A DNA stretch of 41,534 bases from Alphaproteobacteria bacterium (GTDB lineage Bacteria; Pseudomonadota; Alphaproteobacteria; Paracaedibacterales; CAIULA01), in contig CANJLN010000007.1 of the NCBI GenBank assembly GCA_947475175.1, positions 1 to 41,534 of the forward strand. The letters run 5' to 3'. Below are positions 24,415 through 31,564 of this stretch, piece by piece. The notes under the pieces were generated by a model that made no database searches, was not told the origin of the DNA, and saw only the letters and a list, made by a program, of their open reading frames with translations. The translations under genes were made by a program, and so were the position numbers. Each line of letters opens with the position of its first letter. The stretch's first letter is position 1.

Positions 24415-24708
24415 TTAAGAAATTGTTTTAGAATTATTGAGCTGATGAAGAGACCCAACACATCGAATAGCAAGCGTTTTGCTACGATAATGAAGTCCGC
24501 CCCTCAAAAAATAATGATCTTTAATAAGCGGAAAGCTGATCCGGTCATCATCTTCCAGAATTGCTTTTGGAAACGTGAGCAACACATCAGCTGGTTTTCG
24601 CCAAGATTGGGCCTTCACATCGAAATACCAGGCCTTCAAGAAATCTTCTGTCTCTGGATGGCGTTGCCAAAAGTATATGAGTACCTGTGCATTAATAATT
24701 TTGTACAT
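24415..24708 (-). CDS. higB: HigB-type RelE-like toxin
   Basis: 97 aa, probably a ribosome-dependent mRNA interferase. Features of the HigB_toxin family: VLIYFWQRHPETEDFLKAWYFDVKAQSWRKPADVLLTFP, then DRISFPLIKDHYFLRGGLHYRSKTLAIRCVGSLHQLNN (usual form NHYRLV...FVGTHAEYD). The usual terminal Tyr/Asp motif (THxEYDxI) is replaced by SLHQLNNSK, so catalytic strength may be reduced. ATG start; an operator-like palindrome lies about 33 bp upstream. Confidence 0.8.
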   Translation of the reverse strand: MYKIINAQVLIYFWQRHPETEDFLKAWYFDVKAQSWRKPADVLLTFPKAILEDDDRISFPLIKDHYFLRGGLHYRSKTLAIRCVGSLHQLNNSKTIS

Positions 24709-24740
24709 GGAGGTTTTCCCTAACTGATGAAGTTAGACAA

Positions 24741-24753
24741 GTCAGTGACTGAC
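24741..24753. promoter_or_regulatory. Operator-like palindrome upstream of higBA
   Basis: GTCAGT-G-ACTGAC, 6-bp arms around one central base, 33 bp upstream of the higB start. A plausible HigA binding site by position. A looser TAAC/GTTA pair (24721-24735) lies next to it. Confidence 0.5.
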
Positions 24754-24946
24754 TCGGCTAAAAACTTGGACAATGGGCTCACTCTTAGAAAAACTTTTAG
24801 AAAAGGTGTCATTGCAATCCTCCAATTTCAAATTCATATAAGCTTAAAATACATTATAATAAGTTTTTAAGCTTAACAAGCGGTATTTTAATATGTTATT
24901 TTCTGATAGGCTATTGGAAGAAATGCAGTTACTATGAGGGAATAAA

Positions 24947-25414
24947 TTGACTAGTAAATTTTATTTATATTTCCAAATGAATCCGGCCATTTTAAGAGAA
25001 AAGATCAAAGCTAGATTAAAAGAAATACGCATTACCGTTGCTGAAGCAGAGCGTAGATCTGGTATTGGGCCAAGCTCACTCCGTAATTTCTTATCTGGAA
25101 GAATAAAGAGTCCTACTCTAGAAACAATAACAGCCCTCTCCAAAACATTAGAAAGTGACTTAACTGATCTTTTAGGAAAAGAAGGAGATTTAGCCGATTC
25201 CGTATTCGAAACGGCTGACTGGGACTCGGATCTTTTCTCAAATTCAACAGAATATGTTAAAAATGTTTTAGAGAGTAGCAGGAGCATCGTACAAAACAAA
25301 GAAGCACTATCAGCTGTTAAGGAGATTTATAAGTTTTCTTGTACCAAAGGACAAAACAAAGTTGATAAAGAATTTGCTGATTGGTATTTAAAGAACGTAA
25401 CAAAAATCAAATAA
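24947..25414 (+). CDS. XRE-family helix-turn-helix regulator
   Basis: 155 aa from TTG 24947, which has GAGGG at a 6-nt spacing; ATG 24977 (MNPAILREK) would give 145 aa but lacks a ribosome site. The helix-turn-helix lies at residues about 20-75 (IKARLKEIRITVAEAERRSGIGPSSLRNFLSGRIKSPTLETITALSKTL). The C-terminal 80 residues are acidic, then helical (EYVKNVLESSRSIVQNKEALSAVKEIYKFS), perhaps for dimerisation. It precedes the broken YhcG gene by 34 nt on the same strand; XRE-YhcG pairing suggests it once regulated that gene. Confidence 0.78.
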   Translation: MTSKFYLYFQMNPAILREKIKARLKEIRITVAEAERRSGIGPSSLRNFLSGRIKSPTLETITALSKTLESDLTDLLGKEGDLADSVFETADWDSDLFSNSTEYVKNVLESSRSIVQNKEALSAVKEIYKFSCTKGQNKVDKEFADWYLKNVTKIK

Positions 25415-25448
25415 TCTCAATACCCCCACAATAACGAGACGATCATTC

Positions 25449-26495
25449 ATGACTGACATAGAAAACACAAAAACCTACATTGAGTTTTTAAATTCCCTCA
25501 AGCAAGAAATTCAACAAGCTCGGCTCAAGGCTCATTTGGCTGTTAACAAAGAGCTCACTCTCCTTTATTGGCGAATAGGAAAAGAGATTTTGGAACGACA
25601 GCAGAAATTGGGTTGGGGATCTAAAGTTATTGAACACCTTTCTTCTGATCTTTTGCATGAATTTCCCGAAATGAAGGGATTAGGCGTTAGAAACTTGAAG
25701 TACATGAGAGGGTTTGCCGAAACTTATTCTGATATGGAATTTGTGCAGCGGCTTGCTGCACAAATTCCATGGTTTCATAATGTAGTCCTAATGGATAAGG
25801 TTAAAAATCATGAAGAGCGCATCTGGTACATTCAAAAAACGATAGAGAATGGTTGGTCTCGTAACATTTTAGGGATGCAAATCGAGAGCAAGTTGTATGA
25901 AAGACAAGGAAAAGCTCTCACTAATTTTAAAGACACCCTTCCCTCACCCACATCAGACTTAGCGCAGCAACTGTTCAAAAATGAGTACAACTTTGAATTT
26001 TAAAATTTAAGCACAGATGTTCATGAAAAAGTCCTTGAACGATCACTCCTAACCCATATTCGTGATTTCTTGCTCGAACTTGGTGTTGGATTTTCTTTCT
26101 TAGGATCACAGCATAAAGTTACCTTAGCAGGTGAAGATTTCTACATTGACTTGCTGTTTTTCCATGTGAAGCATCGGTTCTATTTGGTGCTCGAGCTCAA
26201 GGTTGGCAAGTTCAAACCAGAATATTTAGGGAAACTGTCTTTCTATCTAACCGCAATAGATAAAGAAATTAAGCTCGCTGATGATAACCCAACGATCGGA
26301 CTTCTTCTGTGCCAATCTTCTAATAAATTGATGGTAGAGTACTGCTTGTCGGATATGCGCAAACCCATTGGGGTATCTGAATACAAGGCAACTGCAGGCG
26401 CTCTTCCTCATGAGCTAGAAAATGTGCTTCCAACTCAAGAACAATTTCAACACCTAATGGATACGCTTCCTCCACAAAAGGAAGAGGATGAGTAA
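25449..26495 (+). pseudogene. Second YhcG/DUF1016 nuclease gene, one nonsense codon
   Basis: One frame of 348 codons split only by TAA at 26001-26003. Before it: DUF1016 N-domain (LLYWRIGKEILERQQKLGWG, VIEHLSSDLLHEFPEMKGLGVRNLKYMRGFAETY) and QIPWFHNVVLMDKVKN. After it, in the same frame: NLSTDVHEKVLERSLLTHIRDFLLELGVGFSFLG and the nuclease part (AGEDFYIDLLFFHVKHRFYLVLELKVGKFKPEYLGKLSFYL). The family has (D)xYxFDFLxL here, so TAA replaces a Leu codon (TTA or TTG, one base). Either a recent nonsense mutation or a sequencing error. An ATG at 26070 is unlikely to give a functional half-protein. Confidence 0.85.
25734..25770. repeat. 16-bp inverted repeat inside the second YhcG gene
   Basis: ATGGAATTTGTGCAGC (25734-25749), loop GGCTT, then the exact reverse complement (25755-25770). 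It encodes MEFVQRLAAQIPW, between the N-domain and the nuclease part, the same region where the intact YhcG gene has its own hairpin (6830-6854) of different sequence. Confidence 0.75.
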
Positions 26496-26595
26496 ACACC
26501 TTGTTAATCCCGATAGAAGTAGTGGTAATTAGCTCCTTTCTGGTATTTTTCAACCTCGTTTCTTTCATTCAATAACAAAATGCGTTTTTGCTTGT

Positions 26596-26609
26596 CTTGT
26601 TTAAACAAG
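26596..26609. repeat. 14-bp perfect palindrome between convergent genes
   Basis: CTTGTTTAAACAAG, self-complementary, between the second YhcG gene and the convergent replication-type gene. No T-run; function unknown. Confidence 0.45.
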
Positions 26610-26672
26610 GTAACATGGTGGACTCAAGGCAATTGGTCAACAGGTTGTTGACTTATTTCTTCAAGAGAATAT

Positions 26673-28001
26673 TCACCTGCAAACATCCCCTTTAATCTCA
26701 CTCAACAAAGTTGACCATATATTGTTACGGAAATATAATTCGAGTCCTCCACTTCTGAATGGACTCCCTGGTTCTCTAAACCTAGGTTCTGGTATAATCT
26801 TACTAACTTGTTCCTCGGTTAGAGTTATTGCCCAGTCTTCGAATGCAAAACTAAATGCTTCTCTTTCCAGTGCTTCTTTTTGCTGTTGCTCGTACTTTTT
26901 CTTTTCCAAATAAGCTTTTAAAGCTCGTGTTTCAGGAGCTTCATAGTTTTCTGCAGGAGCATAGGGTACCCCACTTCGGAGAATGCCCATGAAGAAATTC
27001 AAGGGTGGCCCTTTTAGCCTTTCTCCCTTGCCATTGACTTGCAAATCAAACGCAAAAGCACTTATGGATTCTTGAACTTGTTCAGGCGTTAAGCTTCCAA
27101 ACTTTTGGATTTGCATCAAATGAGCTTTACCAAAACCAATCTCTGCCAAAGGGTCTGTATTTATCATCTCCCACTCATTGGGTAACAAATTTTCTTCAAA
27201 GGCTGTTTGAGTAGTATTGGTATTATAATTACTACTAATACTAGGTTTTCTTGTTCCCTGATTTGTTTCATGTTGGTTTACCAATCGAGGGGACAACTGA
27301 GTTTGCTGAATATCTTCTAAAATTGCTTTTTTGGTATTCTCTTGAATGTGAAATATGGTGAATCCACCATTTCCTGATTTGCCCTTATCTCTTTTCATAA
27401 AACCTTTGTTTACAAGACGCTGAGCGGTTGTTTTTACAGTGTCCACGTTAGCGCCTAGCAAGTCGCTTAGCTCTCTGACGGAAATGGGGCCTGAACACAA
27501 ATCATTTCGAGCAAGACACTTTGTTCCAACGTACAACAGGACCTTTCTTTGTAAACCAAACAACCTGCCTAAATGGTAAACAGACTCTTCTAGGGACCAA
27601 TTATTAGCAACAAAAACATTGTTAGTAGCCTTAAATTCAACAGAATCTTGTTTACTAAATCGATCGCTAACGGATTGAGAAACGTTCAGTAAACTGATCT
27701 CTGATTGATATTCAATGGTTTCTTTTTTGTTTATTGGGTGTTCGTCAATTGTTTGCGAATCGTTATCTAATTGTTTACTTATTGGTTTTTGAGAGGGGAT
27801 TGCATTTATAAATCTTCCCACTTGCTCTTTAGGCTCACCGGTAGAGGAAAAAGCAGTTTGTTGTAAGCTTACTACAACAGTCGGTTCTTCAACTGCAGGC
27901 GCAGAAGTCTCAACTCCCTCTATTACTGTCCAAGGACGATAGGCGGTTTTTTTAAATTTCTTCGCAGTACTTTTGTTTGCGTAGTTATCAATTGAAGGCA
28001 T
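26673..28001 (-). CDS. Winged-helix plasmid/ICE replication- or partition-type protein
   Basis: 442 aa. Basic N-terminus (AKKFKKTAYRPWTV), a Gln/Ser-rich linker, then a winged helix (residues about 150-230: GLQRKVLLYVGTKCLARNDLCSGPISVRELSDLLGANVDTVKTTAQRLVNKGFMKRDKGKSGNGGFTIF). A further domain reads IGFGKAHLMQIQKFGSLTPEQVQESISAFAFDLQ and PPLNFFMGILRSGVPYAPAENY. I have seen this arrangement in mobile-element proteins next to ParA, but cannot name the family. ATG start, 26 nt after parA, so one operon. A G4 run (26687-26690 on the plus strand as C4) shortly before the stop may hide a one-base frameshift: with three bases the frame would run 21 or so codons further to 26624 (MFAGEYSLEEISQQPVDQLP). 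Confidence 0.65.
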   Translation of the reverse strand: MPSIDNYANKSTAKKFKKTAYRPWTVIEGVETSAPAVEEPTVVVSLQQTAFSSTGEPKEQVGRFINAIPSQKPISKQLDNDSQTIDEHPINKKETIEYQSEISLLNVSQSVSDRFSKQDSVEFKATNNVFVANNWSLEESVYHLGRLFGLQRKVLLYVGTKCLARNDLCSGPISVRELSDLLGANVDTVKTTAQRLVNKGFMKRDKGKSGNGGFTIFHIQENTKKAILEDIQQTQLSPRLVNQHETNQGTRKPSISSNYNTNTTQTAFEENLLPNEWEMINTDPLAEIGFGKAHLMQIQKFGSLTPEQVQESISAFAFDLQVNGKGERLKGPPLNFFMGILRSGVPYAPAENYEAPETRALKAYLEKKKYEQQQKEALEREAFSFAFEDWAITLTEEQVSKIIPEPRFREPGSPFRSGGLELYFRNNIWSTLLSEIKGDVCR

Positions 28002-28027
28002 TGTCGTTCCTCGTCATCATCATGCTC

Positions 28028-28999
28028 TTAAGCTGCTTCCCCTAAAGTTCCTAGAGAAATTTCAGAAGAGCTTTTCTTTTGAATTTCTAAAAGCTCTTTC
28101 GTCAACAGGTCTATATCTTCCTTGGCTGAGCTGCTTTTTAAGTTGTCAAATATTGATTCTGAACTTGTGATGGAGTTTGGAAACTCCTGGCTCGCGCGCA
28201 CATAGGTTTTAAACAGTTTCTCACCATAGATGGGGTGTTTGATCAAAGTGCTTAATACCTCATGAGAGAGAGACGTTCTTGTATCGAATTTATTGAGAAC
28301 CAATCGAAATGGAATACGTGTTTTATAGTTCTGTTCAAGATTTAAAATTTCTTGTGTGCTGATTTTTAGTCCAGATAAAGAGAATTCTTCAGGTGTCACA
28401 GGTGCGATGATCACATCGGAGCTCAAGGCAATAGCGGCCACGGACTGGCCCAATGCTGGCGGACAATCGATAATGATGAGATCATATTTTTTTCTTAAGG
28501 TTTGCAGCCTTTCTTTATAGACATGTTCTAATGGAAAACGACCTAACATGATCACATTATCTAATATGGCATTTTCTATGCGACTGGGAATAAGATCCAG
28601 GCCTTCCGAAATATTGACAATTGTGTCCTGCAGCTTTATGCCTTCTTTCAACACATCAACCATGACCGGTAGTTCTTCAGCATTAACCTGAAAAGCTTGT
28701 GTTAAGTTTCCTTGTTGATCTAAATCAATGCAAAGGACTCTCGCTCCATACAAATTTGCACGCACAGCAACTGCATGTGCTAATGAAGTCTTTCCCGTTC
28801 CACCTTTAACAATCTGAAACGCTACTGTCTTTGGTTTAAACTTTAGGTTGAACAAACCACAACTTGTAGAGTGCCCAAAGTAAACACGGTTTTGATTCTT
28901 TTCAAACTCCAATCCCTTTGTTTTGAGTTGTTTATGAACCGCTTGAATTGTTATCCCTAAAAAACTAGCTGCATCAGATGCAGTAAACTTAGCCTTCAT
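28028..28999 (-). CDS. parA: ParA-family partition ATPase with N-terminal HTH
   Basis: 323 aa. Residues 1-50 look like a MerR-type helix-turn-helix (FTASDAASFLGITIQAVHKQLKTKG); the deviant Walker A KGGTGKTS begins at residue 65, then VLCIDLDQQGNLTQAF, and DLIIIDCPPALG. This is a type Ia ParA: it segregates plasmid copies and probably represses its own promoter through the HTH. No recognisable parB is adjacent; the winged-helix gene downstream may replace it. ATG 28999 with AAGGG about 9 nt upstream. Two AGTTACCC repeats (29004-29011, 29043-29050) in front may be operator half-sites. Confidence 0.9.
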   Translation of the reverse strand: MKAKFTASDAASFLGITIQAVHKQLKTKGLEFEKNQNRVYFGHSTSCGLFNLKFKPKTVAFQIVKGGTGKTSLAHAVAVRANLYGARVLCIDLDQQGNLTQAFQVNAEELPVMVDVLKEGIKLQDTIVNISEGLDLIPSRIENAILDNVIMLGRFPLEHVYKERLQTLRKKYDLIIIDCPPALGQSVAAIALSSDVIIAPVTPEEFSLSGLKISTQEILNLEQNYKTRIPFRLVLNKFDTRTSLSHEVLSTLIKHPIYGEKLFKTYVRASQEFPNSITSSESIFDNLKSSSAKEDIDLLTKELLEIQKKSSSEISLGTLGEAA

Positions 29000-29500
29000 T
29001 TAAAGTTACCCTTATTAAACAATTAACATTGTGGTGAGTTTAAGTTACCCCCATGAAAAGACGATAACACTTAAACCTTGACTCTGTAAACGGGTTAAGT
29101 AGAAGGAACAAGAGGTAAAGAGCTCACCATATCTGTGTATAGTAATTAAAATGTTAAACATCGTTCGGTAAACAATTCGTAAACGTATGACAATCGATTG
29201 CTAAATGATAAATAATCAAATAGCAAACAGAGTGTTTGGGTGGGCAACGCATCGTTTAACAAACAAAAAGTAATCTAATGATGATCAGATAGTAAACGAT
29301 TAGGTATCTATTGGTAATTAACACTTTGTAAAAACCAGACAGGTTCATAGGAATAATTAAGGTATTTTGGGTGTATGTTCTAGAAGAGAGTTAAAGGAAC
29401 TTATTTAAAATCTATTGCAGGCTAAAAAAAACATTTAATAAACGTTTCGTGATTGGAACGTAAACGTATACTAAACAATTAGTAAACATTTCGGAATCTA
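29000..29500. other. Candidate replication origin or partition site with TAAAC iterons
   Basis: Gene-free DNA upstream of parA. An 11-bp repeat of the type TAAAC(A/G)(A/T)TT(A/C)G occurs at 29016, 29169, 29293, 29439, 29472 and 29483; looser copies are at 29155, 29180, 29461, and reversed at 29264-29268. Several start exactly 11 bp apart (29169/29180; 29461/29472/29483; 29439 to 29461 is 22). This face-of-helix phasing is typical of iterons or centromere sites bound by Rep or ParB-like proteins. No DnaA box was seen here. Another match lies at 27-37 at the window start. Confidence 0.6.
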
Positions 29501-29764
29501 TTAGAAAGCGAAATTTGAATTGAATATGGTGACAATTTATGGATTCTGGAGTAGGGGAGGTGCAAAAAATTTAAAAATTCAATTGAGGATATAATTTTTT
29601 GGAGGGTTAAATTTGCGAATGAGTCTGTTTGAATACCATTATTATACTAAATCAAGAGACTGTTCGAGACCATTCACTGAACTGTGTCATGTTACCCCCC
29701 AGATAAAATCGGGCAAGCTAATTGCTCCCTTCTATCTGAACCCGGGCACTGCCGGCCAGAGTTA

Positions 29765-31069
29765 TTACCGCCCTACTTTTTCTTTTCTTAAAATCTCAAG
29801 CTCTTTCAATCTCTTTAAAATTCCCTCTTCAAACCCAAGGCCTTTAGGTTGATAGAAAGAAAGACGTTCTATTCCTTCAGGAAAATAATTCTGTCCTGAA
29901 AAACCCTTTTCTGTATCGTGGTCGTATAAATAGTCTTTGCCATATCCCAAGCTCTTCATCAAGGCAGTTGGTGCATTAAGAATATGTTTGGGAGGAGAAA
30001 GAGAACCCAGTTCTTTTGCTGCCTGCAGTGCTTTTTTGTAAGCAACATAGGCTGCATTTGATTTAGGAGCCATAGCTAAATAGAGAACGCTCTGAGCTAA
30101 AGCTAACTCTCCTTCAGGAGAGCCTAAAAACTCATAAGCTTCTTTAGCAGCAACAACTTGATTAAGAGCCCTTGGATCAGCAAGACCGACATCTTCTACA
30201 GCCATTCTAATAAGCCTTCTGGCTATAAAGAGTAAATCCTCCCCAGCATCAACCATTCGGCAAAACCAATACAGAGACGCATCAGGGTCAGAACCCCTAA
30301 CTGACTTATGAAGAGCACTAATTAGATTATAATGTCCTTCTTGAGCTTTATCATAAAGAGGGGCTCTTCTTTGAAGAGCTTCTATTAAACGCGGTGAATC
30401 TAAATTTTCAGAATATAAAAACAAGCTTTCAGCAAAATTAAGAATGGCTCTACCATCTCCATCAGCCATTCTAATTAAAGTTTCCCGGGCCTCACTGGTT
30501 AAAGGTAATTTTTTACCCTCTTGTTTCTCCGCTCTTTTAAGGAGAGATCCGAGATCTTCTTCACTCAATCGATTCAGAACGAATACCCGGCAACGAGACA
30601 TAAGAGCGGCGTTCAATTCAAAGGATGGATTTTCTGTCGTTGCTCCTACTAGGGTAATTATCCCTTCTTCAATAGAGGATAAAAAGACATCTTGCTGGGC
30701 TCGATTAAAACGATGAATTTCATCAACAAATAAAAGAGTATCTTGCCCCATCGCTTTCCGGTCTTTAGCCGATTCAAAGACTTTACGCAAATCGGCTACT
30801 CCTCCGACAATCGCAGAAACAGCTTCAAATTCGAGACCAACTTCTTTAGCCAGCAATCGCGCAAGAGTCGTTTTTCCACAACCTGGCGGTCCCCATAGAA
30901 TCATTGAAGATAATTTCTTAGCTTCCAATAACCGCTTTAAAGGTTTTCCTTCTCCGAGCAAATGGTCTTGCCCAACGATTTCATTGACCTGCTGTGGACG
31001 CAAACGATCCGCCAAAGGCCGAGTTTTGGAAGAAACTTTTTCAAAAAGATTGCCGGTTTTAAGAGAAAT
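29765..31069 (-). CDS. rarA: RarA/MgsA replication-associated AAA+ ATPase
   Basis: A clamp-loader-like ATPase acting at stalled forks. It reads SLKTGNLFEKVSSKTRPLADRLRPQQVNEIVGQDHLLGEGKPL, Walker A GPPGCGKTT, Walker B DEIHRFNRAQQD, then GATTENPSFELNAALMSRC and the tetramerisation region PDASLYWFCRMVDAGEDLLFIARRL. 434 aa from ATT 31069: a near-perfect SD (AAGGAGG, 31081-31075) lies 5 nt before it, and the only upstream ATG (31141) would add 24 residues (MCCRAVFFINSV) unlike the family. No ATG, GTG or TTG is better placed. Chromosomal housekeeping gene in most bacteria, so its place here is unusual. Confidence 0.92.
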   Translation of the reverse strand: MSLKTGNLFEKVSSKTRPLADRLRPQQVNEIVGQDHLLGEGKPLKRLLEAKKLSSMILWGPPGCGKTTLARLLAKEVGLEFEAVSAIVGGVADLRKVFESAKDRKAMGQDTLLFVDEIHRFNRAQQDVFLSSIEEGIITLVGATTENPSFELNAALMSRCRVFVLNRLSEEDLGSLLKRAEKQEGKKLPLTSEARETLIRMADGDGRAILNFAESLFLYSENLDSPRLIEALQRRAPLYDKAQEGHYNLISALHKSVRGSDPDASLYWFCRMVDAGEDLLFIARRLIRMAVEDVGLADPRALNQVVAAKEAYEFLGSPEGELALAQSVLYLAMAPKSNAAYVAYKKALQAAKELGSLSPPKHILNAPTALMKSLGYGKDYLYDHDTEKGFSGQNYFPEGIERLSFYQPKGLGFEEGILKRLKELEILRKEKVGR

Positions 31070-31141
31070 AGTGACCTCCTTATACGTAGATATACCGAGA
31101 GCGAAAACGCTATTAATGAAGAAAACTGCTCTACAACACAC

Positions 31142-31564
31142 AGTCTCAAAAATGAAAAATTAAAGCCAAAAAAAAGTAAGCGTCTGGCCAAGCCCCTCTG
31201 TTGCAAAGGTCTCTAAAATTTATTTGATAATAAGAAACTCTCTAGGGTTTATCTAGTTTTTTCTATCACCAGAAAAACGATCGTTTTTATTGCTGTCAGA
31301 AAAAAAGTTGTAAACACTACCAAAAATCACTAGAAAACTCATTGAAAATAACTCAACAAGATTGTTGGTTAAGTTTATTTTTTCTTGCGTGTAATTTTAT
31401 AGTTAATAATTGAAAGACGGTTTGTTTTCTTCTTTCCATAGAAGCTAAATAGGTGATATCCCTCAAGCGAAAGCTTTTTGCAGATTCGTGGATCTTTACA
31501 AGATTTAACTTGTAACTGTTTAAGAGTTGATGGTTTGTCGTATGATTTTATGGGAGAGAACTTC
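31142..31564. other. Divergent intergenic region with a 16-bp palindrome
   Basis: Between rarA and the protease gene. AAAAACGATCGTTTTT (31273-31288) is a perfect palindrome, possibly an operator. The rest is AT-rich. A minus-strand open frame (31375-31566) has no supporting ribosome site or family and is not called. I see no RNA gene. Confidence 0.4.

Noticed and set aside
29613-29852. 79-aa plus-strand open frame
   Set aside because: Overlaps the end of rarA on the other strand, no family pattern; treated as chance.
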